Source of the DNA: an uncultured Kangiella sp.
Lineage (GTDB): Bacteria > Pseudomonadota > Gammaproteobacteria > Enterobacterales > Kangiellaceae
Reading direction: 5' to 3'
Assembly: GCA_947503435.1 (NCBI GenBank)
Contig: CANNDL010000003.1
Location: forward strand, 434,001 to 498,000
DNA: 64,000 nt
The position numbers and the translations under genes were made by a program. Under the pieces are notes generated by a model. That model saw only the letters and a program-made list of their open reading frames with translations. It was not told the DNA's origin and did not search any database. Below, in pieces: positions 27,110-35,591 of the stretch (the stretch's first letter is position 1; each line of letters starts with the position of its first letter).

Positions 27110-28058
27110 GTTGGATTTCTTTTAGGTGTTTTCTAACGGAAAACCAAGAACCCAATAAACCCAGTAGGGCGCCAATCAAAATCAAGATAAGGGTTTGAGA
27201 TATTGTTAAGCCCAATAATTGATATTGGCTTTGATATAATTCTGCCAATCGACTAGTTGAAGATACTACAAGATTTCCTAAAATACTGATCATTAAGGCA
27301 GCTATCACCCCTGCGATCAATCCATACCAAAGACCGGTATACAAAAATGGGCGGCGTATAAAAGCATCAGTTGCACCAACCAATTTAATAACTTGTATTT
27401 CTTCTCGACGATTTAAAATAGCCAATCGAATGGTATTGCCAACTATTAGCAATACCCCAACTCCAAGTAGGAAGCTGATAAAAGAGCCTATCTTTTCTGA
27501 TATTTTAAGAATTTCTTGATATCGATTAATCCATTCGGAATCTAAACTGGCAGAATCCACCAAGGCTAATTGCTCTAGCTCTTTAACTTTGGTTTCTAAT
27601 TCGCTTACCCTAATCAAATCATCATTCGGCACAATACTGATAACCATCGGTAATGGATTTTCTTCTAACATTTCTAACGAATTGGCAATCCCTGAATATT
27701 TCTTAAATTCCTCTAACGCCTGTTCTTTGGTGGTTAGCGTTACCAATTTAAAATGTTGTTGCTCAAGGAGTTCGCCAACTAACTTTTGAGCTTGCGCTTC
27801 GTTGGCTGAATCTTTTAAATACACAGATACAGCCATACTAGAGTCCCAATTACTAGAAAGAGATTTAGCGTTATTAGCCATAATAAAAAAAATACCTGGC
27901 AACGCTAATGCAATCGCTAATACCAGAATAGTAAGCAAGCTGTTAGCAGGATGCTTAAAAATAGCTAACAAACTTTCTTTAGAATTTTTTTTATGGAGCG
28001 ATAAGCCCATCTTTATTCGATCAATAAAACTTACTTTATGAGTAGTAGCGCCCGCCAT
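27102..28058 (-). CDS. ftsX: cell division ABC transporter permease FtsX
   Basis: Inner-membrane partner of FtsE; together they activate peptidoglycan hydrolases at the septum. The 318-residue protein has four membrane helices (near 48-66, 190-212, 242-262, 285-305) and a periplasmic loop (~70-180) starting VYLKDSANEAQAQKL. The segment RREEIQVIKLVGATDAFIRRPFLY is an FtsX hallmark (quoted from ~215-238 in the text of the family). It overlaps ftsE by one base. The 3' end overlaps the ECF42 gene, and no terminator is visible between them. Confidence 0.97.
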   Translation of the reverse strand: MAGATTHKVSFIDRIKMGLSLHKKNSKESLLAIFKHPANSLLTILVLAIALALPGIFFIMANNAKSLSSNWDSSMAVSVYLKDSANEAQAQKLVGELLEQQHFKLVTLTTKEQALEEFKKYSGIANSLEMLEENPLPMVISIVPNDDLIRVSELETKVKELEQLALVDSASLDSEWINRYQEILKISEKIGSFISFLLGVGVLLIVGNTIRLAILNRREEIQVIKLVGATDAFIRRPFLYTGLWYGLIAGVIAALMISILGNLVVSSTSRLAELYQSQYQLLGLTISQTLILILIGALLGLLGSWFSVRKHLKEIQPS

Positions 28059-28738
28059 TAAGCCACCACCTCTTCATTGAGATCATTGCGAATTGTACGA
28101 CCATCTTTTAAGGTGATTACTGGATGCTTTAAACGTGCAATTAGTCCTAAGTCATGCGATGCAATTAACACGCTAACCCCAACCTGATTGAACTGCTCAA
28201 ACAAATTCATAATTTCAGCAGACAATTCTGGATCTAAATTCCCCGTTGGCTCATCAGCCAAAAGAAGAGGGGGTTTATTTACCACCGCACGAGCAATTCC
28301 TACACGTTGCTGTTCCCCACCCGATAGTTGTATTGGTAGTTGTTTTTCTTTTTTAAGCAACCCCACTTTATCGAGCGCAGCGCGAACCCGTTTTGGAATA
28401 TCACGCTCTGAAACACCGGCAATAACTAAGGGAAGGGCAACATTATCAAAAACAGTTCTATCGTAAAGTAGCCGGTGATCTTGAAAAATCATGCCAATTT
28501 TACGGCGATGAAAGGGGATATGCCTATCTTTGGCTTGTGAAATATTTTGCCCATCAAGAATAACTTGTCCACGAGTGGGCCGTTCCATCAAGGCTATCAA
28601 CTTTAAGAGGGTGCTTTTACCGGCGCCAGAGTGACCCGTTAAAAATGCCATTTCACCAGTTTCTAGTGCAAAGCTTACGCCTTTAAGAGCTTCATGACCG
28701 CCCTCGTATCGCTTAAAAACCTGATGAAATTCAATCAT
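28058..28738 (-). CDS. ftsE: cell division ATP-binding protein FtsE
   Basis: ABC-type ATPase. The 226-residue protein has Walker [10 protein letters not shown] (~36-44), the Q-loop, the signature LSGGEQQRV (~138) and Walker [13 protein letters not shown] (~160). Typical FtsE opening [14 protein letters not shown]. It is in the ftsY-ftsE-ftsX operon, 36 bp after ftsY and overlapping ftsX by one base. Confidence 0.98.
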   Translation of the reverse strand: MIEFHQVFKRYEGGHEALKGVSFALETGEMAFLTGHSGAGKSTLLKLIALMERPTRGQVILDGQNISQAKDRHIPFHRRKIGMIFQDHRLLYDRTVFDNVALPLVIAGVSERDIPKRVRAALDKVGLLKKEKQLPIQLSGGEQQRVGIARAVVNKPPLLLADEPTGNLDPELSAEIMNLFEQFNQVGVSVLIASHDLGLIARLKHPVITLKDGRTIRNDLNEEVVA

Positions 28739-28774
28739 TTATAATAATTATACTCTTTTTAGATTCCTATCAAC

Positions 28775-30091
28775 TTATTCCTTAGAGAACAGCGCTTCAA
28801 TGAAATCTTGGCTATCAAATGGGCGTAAATCATCAATTCCTTCACCTACCCCAATAAAACGGATTGGAATGGATAATTTATCTGCTAGTGCAAAAACTAC
28901 TCCACCTTTAGCGGTGCCGTCAAGTTTAGAGATTGAAATACCCGAAAGGCCCACAGATTTATTAAAATTTTCCGCCTGACTCAGTGCATTTTGACCTGTC
29001 CCTGCATCCACCACTAACATGGTTTCATGCGGCGCTTCAGGGTCAAGTTTTTGCATCACTCGCACCACTTTTTCTAATTCGTCCATCAAGTTAGATTTGG
29101 TGTGTAAACGACCAGCGGTATCAGCAATCAATACATCAATATCACGAGCTTGCGCCGCTTGCAGCGCATCAAATACTACTGAGGCGGAATCTGCGCCGGT
29201 ATGCTGTGCGGTCACATGAATATTATTACGCTCACCCCATACTTGTAATTGCTCGACCGCAGCGGCGCGGAATGTATCGCCGGCAGCTAGCATGACTGAC
29301 TTGCCTTCGCTTTGGAATTTCTTGGCAAGCTTACCAATAGTGGTGGTTTTGCCAACACCATTAACGCCAACCATTAAAATCACAAAAGGCTTCTTGGTAA
29401 TTTCTAAAGGTGCGGAGCAGGGCGCTATGATTTCTGATAGCAACTCACGTAAACGATCCATTAATGCTTCAGGGTTTTTTAATTCTTTGCGCTCGGCTTT
29501 ATCTGTTAAATCGTCGATAATCTTACGCGTGGCCTCTACGCCAACATCAGCCATTAATAACTGAGTCTCGATTTCTTCCAGCAGATCTTCATCAATTTGC
29601 TTAGAACCTAAAACCAGATCAGCTAAACCATTGGTAAATTGGTTACGAGTTTTGCTTAAACCGGATTTCAGGCGTGCAAAAAACCCTGCCTTTTTAGGCT
29701 TTTCTTGTGGCTGCTCAATAACTGACTCAAGAGGCTCTTCTGCAGATGTTGATTCTTGCTCGGTATTTTCTGCTAGAACTTCCTCATCAGGAATAACATC
29801 ATCTTCAAGCTCCAAATCCCCACCAATCGAATCCTGCTCGATTTCCTCGGTGATTTCGGGGGCGATAATTTCCTCAGCAATCGCTTCAGCTACTGGCTCA
29901 GCTTGTTCCTCAACAGCCTCTTCAATCGCACTGTCAATCTCCGTCAAATTTTCAACTGAATCGACAATTACTGCTTCATCCTGAGCTTCGTCGACCATCT
30001 CTTCGATAGACTCTGGCGACTCGACAGTTTCTGCTGGTTGTTCTTTTTTACGGAAAAAGCCGAAAAGGCCACCTTTTTTCTTTTCGCTCAT
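28775..30091 (-). CDS. ftsY: signal recognition particle receptor FtsY
   Basis: Docking GTPase for SRP at the membrane. The 438-residue protein has the membrane-binding patch MSEKKKGGLFGFFRKKE, a long acidic domain (~18-125, very Glu-rich), then the NG domain with GVNGVGKTTTIGKLAKK (~243-259), DTFRAAAVEQL, DTAGR, SKLDGTAKGG and GVGEGIDDLRPF. First gene of ftsYEX, divergent from rsmD, as in E. coli. Confidence 0.98.
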   Translation of the reverse strand: MSEKKKGGLFGFFRKKEQPAETVESPESIEEMVDEAQDEAVIVDSVENLTEIDSAIEEAVEEQAEPVAEAIAEEIIAPEITEEIEQDSIGGDLELEDDVIPDEEVLAENTEQESTSAEEPLESVIEQPQEKPKKAGFFARLKSGLSKTRNQFTNGLADLVLGSKQIDEDLLEEIETQLLMADVGVEATRKIIDDLTDKAERKELKNPEALMDRLRELLSEIIAPCSAPLEITKKPFVILMVGVNGVGKTTTIGKLAKKFQSEGKSVMLAAGDTFRAAAVEQLQVWGERNNIHVTAQHTGADSASVVFDALQAAQARDIDVLIADTAGRLHTKSNLMDELEKVVRVMQKLDPEAPHETMLVVDAGTGQNALSQAENFNKSVGLSGISISKLDGTAKGGVVFALADKLSIPIRFIGVGEGIDDLRPFDSQDFIEALFSKE

Positions 30092-30155
30092 GACTTCTCT
30101 ATATAGACTGATAACCCACGAAAGGACTATGGGCCACTTGTTAAAATCGTTAAAG

Positions 30156-30209
30156 GCGCTATCCTATCATTTTCAGTTAAAGTACGTCAGCTTTAAAAGC
30201 TGATAGCGC
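30156..30209. other. nested inverted repeats in the rsmD leader
   Basis: GCGCTATC (30156-30163) is complemented by GATAGCGC (30202-30209). Inside lies a second hairpin TCAGCTT-TAA-AAGCTGA (30187-30203) that overlaps the outer arm by 2 nt, so the two structures compete. They precede the rsmD ATG by 22 bp. Confidence 0.4.
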
Positions 30210-30231
30210 TAGTGATTATTTAAAATCTAAT

Positions 30232-30849
30232 ATGGCCAATCGACAAAAAATCAAGCAATCCAGTTCAAGAAAGCCTAACCGAGGTAAAAAGGGCGGCTTT
30301 AGGGTAATTGGTGGACAATGGAAAGGTCGCAAATTAAGTTTTATCGAAGTGGAAGGGCTTAGACCAAGCTTGGATAGGGTTCGCGAAACACTTTTTAACT
30401 GGCTACAAGCAGACGTTCATGGCGCTAAAGTGCTCGATCTATTTGCTGGCTCAGGTGCTCTTGGCATTGAAGCTCTTTCTCGTGGTGCTAAATGGGTGCA
30501 ATTTGTCGAGTTGAACTCTAAAGCAGCTGGCCAATTAGCCAATAATCTGGATTTATTAGGTACAGAGCAATCCAGTTTAATCACTGGTGATGCTCTAAAG
30601 TATATTGAAACCAATCAAGAGCCCTTTGACATAGTCTTTCTCGATCCACCATTCCATAAAGGCATTGCACAAGAAGTTATCGATTTGTTATCGGAAGCTA
30701 AATGGCTAAAAGAAGATACATTAATTTATCTGGAAACTGAGCAAGACTTAGAGTTAGAAATACCCGATCATTGGGAACTGCTTAAAGATAAGAAAGCAGG
30801 GCAGTTGTTATACAAGCTCTACCAAGTAAGTGGCTCGCTCATTGACTAA
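30232..30849 (+). CDS. rsmD: 16S rRNA (guanine966-N2) methyltransferase RsmD
   Basis: SAM-dependent methylation of G966 of 16S rRNA. The 205-residue protein opens with a basic tail then FRVIGGQWKGRKL (~23-35), RPSLDRVRETLFNWL, the SAM site VLDLFAGSGALGIEALSRGA (~64-83) and the catalytic FLDPPFHKG (~138). Divergent from ftsY, a common neighbour. The GGCT-like gene overlaps its 3' end by 20 bp. Confidence 0.97.
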   Translation: MANRQKIKQSSSRKPNRGKKGGFRVIGGQWKGRKLSFIEVEGLRPSLDRVRETLFNWLQADVHGAKVLDLFAGSGALGIEALSRGAKWVQFVELNSKAAGQLANNLDLLGTEQSSLITGDALKYIETNQEPFDIVFLDPPFHKGIAQEVIDLLSEAKWLKEDTLIYLETEQDLELEIPDHWELLKDKKAGQLLYKLYQVSGSLID

Positions 30850-31189
30850 AACCAGCGAGTTACTATTTTCCTACGGGACTTTGCAATTAAAAACCGTACA
30901 ACAAGAAACCTTTGGTCGTGAATTGATTGGTTATCAAGATTTGCTTATTGGCTATAGGCTTGAGCAATTAGAAATCACTGATCCCCATGTATTAGCCGTT
31001 AGTGGCGAAAAATATCACCCCATTGTTAAGGCTACTGAGGACCCTGAAGATACTGTTTCAGGAATGATCTTCGAGATTACCCCCGAAGAGTTGGTTCAAG
31101 CCGATAAATACGAAGTTGATGACTATCAAAGAGTGCTTGGTGATTTTAAGTCAGGCCGCCAAGCATGGATCTATACTGCTAAAGATTAA
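30830..31189 (+). CDS. gamma-glutamylcyclotransferase (AIG2-like) family protein
   Basis: A 119-residue protein with the family opening LLFSYGTLQLKTVQQETFG (YGTLQ at ~15-19) and SGMIFEITPEELVQADKYEV in the second half, containing the acidic residues expected near the active site. Related enzymes cyclise gamma-glutamyl compounds to 5-oxoproline. The substrate is unknown. The start is GTG 30830 inside rsmD, or TTG 30842; both overlap rsmD, suggesting translational coupling. Stop codons overlap those of ppiC on the other strand (TTAA). Confidence 0.9.
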   Translation: MARSLTKTSELLFSYGTLQLKTVQQETFGRELIGYQDLLIGYRLEQLEITDPHVLAVSGEKYHPIVKATEDPEDTVSGMIFEITPEELVQADKYEVDDYQRVLGDFKSGRQAWIYTAKD

Positions 31190-31470
31190 CTTTTATACAA
31201 TACTCTAATTAAGTGGTAACCAAATCGAGTTTTCACTGGGCCAATATGTTTTTCATCTTCTGAACCCTTTTTAAAGACGGCATCGTCAAACTGCTTGACC
31301 ATAGCGCCCTTTTTAAACTCTCCTAAGTCACCACCACGCTTCTTTGAAGGACACATAGAGTTCTTTTTTGCCAAGTGCGCAAAGTCTGCGCCATCATCCA
31401 ACTTTTTCTTCAAAGCCAATGCTTCAGGCTCGGTTTTCACTAAAATATGTAATGCTGCTGCTCTATTCAT
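31186..31470 (-). CDS. ppiC: parvulin-type peptidyl-prolyl isomerase PpiC
   Basis: Cytoplasmic single-domain rotamase. The 94-residue protein matches E. coli PpiC along its whole length: MNRAAALHILVK, GADFAHLAKKNSMCPSKKRGG, DLGEFKKGAMVKQFD and the C-terminal GPVKTRFGYHLIRVLYKS. The ATG at 31470 overlaps the stop of the upstream lipoprotein gene (ATGAATAG), giving translational coupling; a TTG six bases earlier is less likely. No signal peptide. Confidence 0.95.
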   Translation of the reverse strand: MNRAAALHILVKTEPEALALKKKLDDGADFAHLAKKNSMCPSKKRGGDLGEFKKGAMVKQFDDAVFKKGSEDEKHIGPVKTRFGYHLIRVLYKS

Positions 31471-31858
31471 TTTCAAAATTCACATTATTTAAATTCTTGA
31501 AGTTCTGTAGCAGTTTATCACATATGCTTTTTTCAGCAGCACAACTGATTTGGGTCTGTATGCCGAATTCGCCACCTTTTAGAACAACACTTCGTTTTAT
31601 AATTGAGGGATGAGCTTCATGATCATCGGGTGTAAATGCCCAAAACGAATGATCCGCAGAATTATGTAATTCTTTCCATCCGTTTCTTTCAGAGCTTTTA
31701 ACAGTGGGCAATTTTTTTAATTCGTTATACGCATGATCTACTGAGTTGTACCCAAAAACTTGCGCAGTTTTACCTTTATATCCTCTATCATCCACAACTG
31801 ATGTAGTCTTACAACCAACTAACATTATTACTAAAAATATATTAAATATTTTCCCCAT
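31463..31858 (-). CDS. small lipoprotein, unknown family
   Basis: A 131-residue protein with signal MGKIFNIFLVIMLVGC and lipobox VG|C. I chose the second ATG (31858) because AGGAG is 7 nt upstream. The mature part includes FGYNSVDHAYNELKKLP, HSFWAFTPDDHEAHPSIIKR and two further cysteines (SCAAEKSIC) that could pair. No family recognised. Co-directional with and overlapping ppiC by 8 bp. Confidence 0.8.
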   Translation of the reverse strand: MGKIFNIFLVIMLVGCKTTSVVDDRGYKGKTAQVFGYNSVDHAYNELKKLPTVKSSERNGWKELHNSADHSFWAFTPDDHEAHPSIIKRSVVLKGGEFGIQTQISCAAEKSICDKLLQNFKNLNNVNFENE

Positions 31859-31870
31859 CATTTTCTCCTA

Positions 31871-32656
31871 TTATATAAAATATACATCGAATCGATTGCC
31901 CTTACTTTCGATACTCATACTCGGTTTTTGCGAGTTTAAATAGGGCGCATAGCTTGGCCTTTTTACCACCACTCTTTTTGCAGTATTCTCTAGTGCAACT
32001 GGTAGTAGTTTATCAGCATCCTTATCTTCGCCTACCAATAGCTTTACCAGCCGCATTTCTTTTTTTACTGCGGCGGATTTTTGCTTTGTTGGGAACATAG
32101 GATCTAAATAAATAATATCGGGTTGTTGCTCTTGTGACACTTTTTCAACTAATTCTATTGATTGCCCGTGAGATAACTCAAAACCATTGGCAAATAACTC
32201 ACTAGTTTTTTCGTTACTAGCTGCCCTTTTAATACCGTCTTGCAATAAACTGGCTACGAATGGCGAGCGTTCGATAATTCTTAATTCGCAACCTAGATTT
32301 CTTAACTCAGCAGCATCGCGTCCTAAGCCGCCAGTCGCGTCCAATACTTTTGGATTCCAATTCGACTTTAAGCCACAAGCTTTGGCGATATGTTGCTTGC
32401 GACCACCACCTTGCTGGCGTCGGTAGGCCACTTGTCCAGCCACTAAATCGACGTTGATAGAAACCAACTTTTCATCCAGCATTGAATAAAAGCTTAAGAC
32501 TTTCTCGCCATTAACTTGCTGATAGCCGAAATAACCTTGATAATCCGATAAGTCGCTAGCATCGGTAATCAATGGCAAGTCATTCAGCCATTCAGGGCTA
32601 GCATCATCTTGTTGGTAAAAAGCGAACTGAGGTTCCACAGCGGTTAATTTGATCAT
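31871..32656 (-). CDS. rsmJ: 16S rRNA (guanine1516-N2) methyltransferase RsmJ
   Basis: Methylates G1516 in helix 45 of 16S rRNA. The protein (261 residues from ATG 32656) has AYRRQQGGGRKQHIAKACG, VLDATGGLGRDAAELRNLGC (SAM site), the ERSPFVASLL acidic loop, IIYLDPMFPTKQKSAAVKKEM (catalytic DPMFP) and VVKRPSYAPYL, all RsmJ hallmarks (listed in order). The start is either 32656 or ATG 32680; both overlap the divergent pseudouridine synthase and neither has a clear Shine-Dalgarno. Confidence 0.95.
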   Translation of the reverse strand: MIKLTAVEPQFAFYQQDDASPEWLNDLPLITDASDLSDYQGYFGYQQVNGEKVLSFYSMLDEKLVSINVDLVAGQVAYRRQQGGGRKQHIAKACGLKSNWNPKVLDATGGLGRDAAELRNLGCELRIIERSPFVASLLQDGIKRAASNEKTSELFANGFELSHGQSIELVEKVSQEQQPDIIYLDPMFPTKQKSAAVKKEMRLVKLLVGEDKDADKLLPVALENTAKRVVVKRPSYAPYLNSQKPSMSIESKGNRFDVYFI

Positions 32657-33497
32657 GTCGATTGAGCATAAGAATAACATTATTGAGCTACATATTGATA
32701 TTACTGATGAGCATATTACTCAGCAATTGACGAGCTTAGATATCTTAGCTAATCAAACTTTGCTTTCTAAGCAAAAACTCAAAGACGCTATGACCAAAGG
32801 AGCTGTTTGGTTATCTCCCACGAAAGATAGCAAAACCGCCAAACCAATAAGACGCAAGAATGCCAAACTTAAAGTTGATAATCAGATTTCAATTTATTAC
32901 AACTTAGAAGTCTTAGCCGCAGAGGTTACCAAGCCTGAACTTATCGCCGACGAAGGCGATTACACAGTTTGGAATAAACCCTATGGGGTTTGGTCGCACG
33001 GTTCAAAATGGGGCGATCATTGTGCTATTGGCCGATTAGTTGAACAGCATTTTGACTTTCAACGCCAATCGTTTGTTGTGCACCGCTTAGATAGAGCGGC
33101 TAATGGCTTAATTCTTATTGCGCATAATAAAAAAGCTGCCCACTTACTATCTGACTTATTCTCTAAACGGAAAGTTAACAAAATCTATCATGCCAAAACT
33201 CATGGCCAATTTAGCGAAACACAAACTATAAAGCAGCCCATTGATAATAAGAGTGCTATTAGCCATGTTTCACTTATTGATTATGATGACAAAAATGATA
33301 TCTCACTTCTAGAGATTCGTATTGAAACTGGTCGTAAACATCAGATCCGAAAACACCTAGCGTCGATCGGTTTTCCTATTATTGGTGATAGGCTTTACGG
33401 CGTGGCCAAAGAGGGAGACGCTAACTTGCAGCTTACCGCAGCTGAACTTAGTTTTGATTGTCCATTCGATAATACTAAAAAGCGGTATAAACTGTAG
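32655..33497 (+). CDS. RluA-family RNA pseudouridine synthase
   Basis: Isomerises uridine in RNA. The 280-residue protein has the catalytic motif FVVHRLDRAANGLILIAHNK (~136-155, Asp in HRLD), KVNKIYHAKTHG and the C-terminal ETGRKHQIRKHLASIGFPIIGDRLYG. A short S4-like N-terminal region (LSKQKLKDAM, ~35-45) is possible. The target RNA cannot be assigned; it most resembles the TruC/RluA side of the family. Its ATG overlaps the start codon of rsmJ on the other strand. A TTG at 32649 is an alternative start. Confidence 0.92.
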   Translation: MSIEHKNNIIELHIDITDEHITQQLTSLDILANQTLLSKQKLKDAMTKGAVWLSPTKDSKTAKPIRRKNAKLKVDNQISIYYNLEVLAAEVTKPELIADEGDYTVWNKPYGVWSHGSKWGDHCAIGRLVEQHFDFQRQSFVVHRLDRAANGLILIAHNKKAAHLLSDLFSKRKVNKIYHAKTHGQFSETQTIKQPIDNKSAISHVSLIDYDDKNDISLLEIRIETGRKHQIRKHLASIGFPIIGDRLYGVAKEGDANLQLTAAELSFDCPFDNTKKRYKL

Positions 33498-33508
33498 CGC
33501 CTTATAAC

Positions 33509-34108
33509 TTATACCACTTCGATAGTTTCTGGCTCTCTTAAAAAATATACTCCAAGAATAATCATATAAGCAGGGAATAAAATTAGCACTAAGCCAAAGA
33601 GAGGAAAAGCCATTTCGAATACCCCTAAGAATATTGAAACCATACCAAGAATAGCCAATATTTTGGGTCTTTTTTGATGGTCAAGCAATAACAGACTGCC
33701 TATTAGGACATCAACAAGTCCAAATACTATTAAAGCTGATACTGTTAATGCTGTTAACGTAAAACCCATTGCTTCTATATTTATACCAGACAATCCTAAG
33801 TACCCATCTGCCAATACCAAAACAACATGAAATAAAATATTTAATCCAATCATTATCCAAAGCAAAATATCTAATGTCTTAAAGTTTAATTGCTCATTTA
33901 ATATTTTCTTAAATTGATAAAAAACAAAAACCGACAAAAGTCCTATTAAGATAAATATGAAGTCTGGAAAACCCCATTCTCCTAGGCTGAAATATGTGCC
34001 TTTGCTAGAAGAGCTATCAAAACTAATAATCTCGTACATCATCAGGGCTGGAAATAGTATTGCTATAGCAATTGCTGCAATTCCTGGTAAGGCGTAATCA
34101 CTTTTCAT
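33509..34108 (-). CDS. DUF2975-like membrane protein
   Basis: A 199-residue protein with about five membrane helices (near 8-25, 48-66, 82-102, 117-142, 152-185). It resembles the DUF2975 group, whose genes usually sit beside a small XRE regulator, as here (27 bp downstream of 34136-34342). RBS GGAG about 10 nt before the ATG. Function unknown. The pairing suggests the regulator controls this membrane protein. Confidence 0.78.
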   Translation of the reverse strand: MKSDYALPGIAAIAIAILFPALMMYEIISFDSSSSKGTYFSLGEWGFPDFIFILIGLLSVFVFYQFKKILNEQLNFKTLDILLWIMIGLNILFHVVLVLADGYLGLSGINIEAMGFTLTALTVSALIVFGLVDVLIGSLLLLDHQKRPKILAILGMVSIFLGVFEMAFPLFGLVLILFPAYMIILGVYFLREPETIEVV

Positions 34109-34135
34109 TCAATTGTTCTCCTGCTCTTTAGTGCT

Positions 34136-34342
34136 CTACTTCTCGATATATTCCAAAATATCACCAGGTTGGCAATTCAATTCTTTGCAAATTGCTTCTA
34201 AAGTTGAAAACCTAATTGCTTTCACTTTCCCATTCTTTAACAAAGAAAGATTAGTCATAGAAATGCCAATATTTTGTGATAATTCTTTGAGTGACATTTT
34301 GTTTTTTGCCATCTCAATATCTAAGTTGATGCGTATATTCAT
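34136..34342 (-). CDS. small XRE/Cro-type transcriptional regulator
   Basis: A 68-residue helix-turn-helix protein: MNIRINLDIEMAKNKMSLKELSQNIGISMTNLSLLKNGKVKAIRFSTLEAICKELNC (read in parts), with the HTH at about 17-43, then CQPGDILEYIE. This is the YozG-like subgroup commonly associated with DUF2975 membrane proteins. It heads the pair with the downstream DUF2975 gene. A 21-bp palindrome lies 62 bp upstream of its start. Confidence 0.9.
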   Translation of the reverse strand: MNIRINLDIEMAKNKMSLKELSQNIGISMTNLSLLKNGKVKAIRFSTLEAICKELNCQPGDILEYIEK

Positions 34343-34403
34343 GCTCTTACCATATGATTTAATTTTATGACTGTCAACTTTAATATTATGATAAACATAA
34401 AAT

Positions 34404-34424
34404 AATTAATGCTTAGCATTAATT
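34404..34424. promoter_or_regulatory. 21-bp palindrome (candidate operator)
   Basis: AATTAATGC-TTA-GCATTAATT, perfect 9-bp arms, between the divergent XRE gene and the UDG-like gene. No T-run follows, so a terminator is unlikely; an operator for the XRE protein is plausible. Confidence 0.5.
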
Positions 34425-34476
34425 GCAATTTAGTATATATCGGTTGCATTGGTTATGAAAAGGCTTATATTAAGCT

Positions 34477-35046
34477 ATGGATGATTTACTCAATCAAGTT
34501 CGCAGCTGCACCCTATGCCAAGATTTGCCGCTAGGGCCGAAGCCAATTTTGCAGTTTAATTCCCAAGCAAAGATATTAATTGTCGGGCAAGCGCCTGGGC
34601 GCATAACTCACCATAAAGGGCGACCATTCGATGATCATAGTGGTAACAGGCTAAGAGACTGGATGGGTATCGATAAAGAAACTTTTTACGATGAAACTAA
34701 AATTGCCATTATTCCGATGGGATTTTGCTTTCCTGGCACAGGTAAGAATGGTGATTTACCGCCCCGCCCTATTTGTGCCGAAACTTGGAGAGAAAAGCTG
34801 TTAAGCGCCCTTCCCAAATTGGAGCTAACTTTAGTTATTGGTCGTTATGCAATGGACTGGCACTTAAAACCCGTCAAGAGCCGCACTCTGGCTCAGGTAG
34901 TTAATGACTGGCAAAGTTATTTACCTTCACAGCTCCCACTGCCCCACCCTAGTCCACGTAATAATCGGTGGCTTAAAAACAATCCTTGGTTTGATGATGT
35001 CTTAACGCCTACATTGAAAACAAAAGTTTCACAGATCCTTTATTGA
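34477..35046 (+). CDS. uracil-DNA glycosylase family protein
   Basis: A 189-residue single-domain protein of the UDG superfamily: CTLCQDLPLGPKPIL at the start, ILIVGQAPGRITHHKGRPFDD (~32-52, the GQxPG motif), IIPMGFCFPGTGKNGDLPPR (~86-105) and LPHPSPRNNRWLKNNPW (~150, the HPSP motif). Members excise or bind uracil-containing DNA; this short subgroup is not well characterised. Only a CxxC pair is present at the N-terminus, so the full 4Fe-4S cysteine set of family 4/5 enzymes is not obvious. Its stop overlaps that of the DUF1415 gene on the other strand. Confidence 0.9.
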   Translation: MDDLLNQVRSCTLCQDLPLGPKPILQFNSQAKILIVGQAPGRITHHKGRPFDDHSGNRLRDWMGIDKETFYDETKIAIIPMGFCFPGTGKNGDLPPRPICAETWREKLLSALPKLELTLVIGRYAMDWHLKPVKSRTLAQVVNDWQSYLPSQLPLPHPSPRNNRWLKNNPWFDDVLTPTLKTKVSQILY

Positions 35047-35585
35047 TGAAAAGATTGTTCTAAAATCTTTTCAAATACTGCCCTGCCCTTTTCTTGAGCT
35101 AAAGCAATATTCCTCTCTGGAATTTCTTCAGGCGACTCCACCTTTAATAAAGATTTTTCTAAGCTGCTCTCGCGCAACAGGTGAAGCATCGGATAAGGTG
35201 AACGGTTTGTGTAGTTGCTGGCATCGTCTTCATCGACGCCGTCAAATATATAATTAGGATGAAAACTAGCTATTTGCAAAACACCTTCATACCCCTCTTT
35301 TTCTAAGAGTTGGTTTGCCATTTCTAATAAATCTAGGTAGTCGTAAAACTTATTAAACCCAGTATCAAAAATTAGCAAACTGGTTTCTATCTCTGGCCTA
35401 GATTGTAATTGCTCAATTGCTTCCAATAATTCGTATAAAGCCTCTTCCAACTTAATGGCCGATGAGACTCTGTAATCAATGGTTTCCTTAACAAATTCTT
35501 TTTTTGCGAAAGGGCAAAAATTAAACCCAATAACGGTTTCTAACAACCAAAACTGGGTTGTTTTGATTACTTTTTCTGTACTCAT
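35040..35585 (-). CDS. DUF1415 family protein
   Basis: A 181-residue protein matching DUF1415: TQFWLLETVIGFNFCPFAKK (~10-29), TSLLIFDTGFNKFYDYLDLL, VLQIASFHPNYIFDGVDEDDASNYTNRSPYPMLHLLRE (read in parts). Function unknown. It is downstream of the FMN-reductase gene by 6 bp in a tetR-fmnR-DUF1415 array. Confidence 0.92.
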   Translation of the reverse strand: MSTEKVIKTTQFWLLETVIGFNFCPFAKKEFVKETIDYRVSSAIKLEEALYELLEAIEQLQSRPEIETSLLIFDTGFNKFYDYLDLLEMANQLLEKEGYEGVLQIASFHPNYIFDGVDEDDASNYTNRSPYPMLHLLRESSLEKSLLKVESPEEIPERNIALAQEKGRAVFEKILEQSFHQ

Positions 35586-35591
35586 TAATTA

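Noticed and set aside
34136-34342. XRE gene as toxin-antitoxin component
   Set aside because: The partner is a multi-helix DUF2975 membrane protein, a known non-toxin association.
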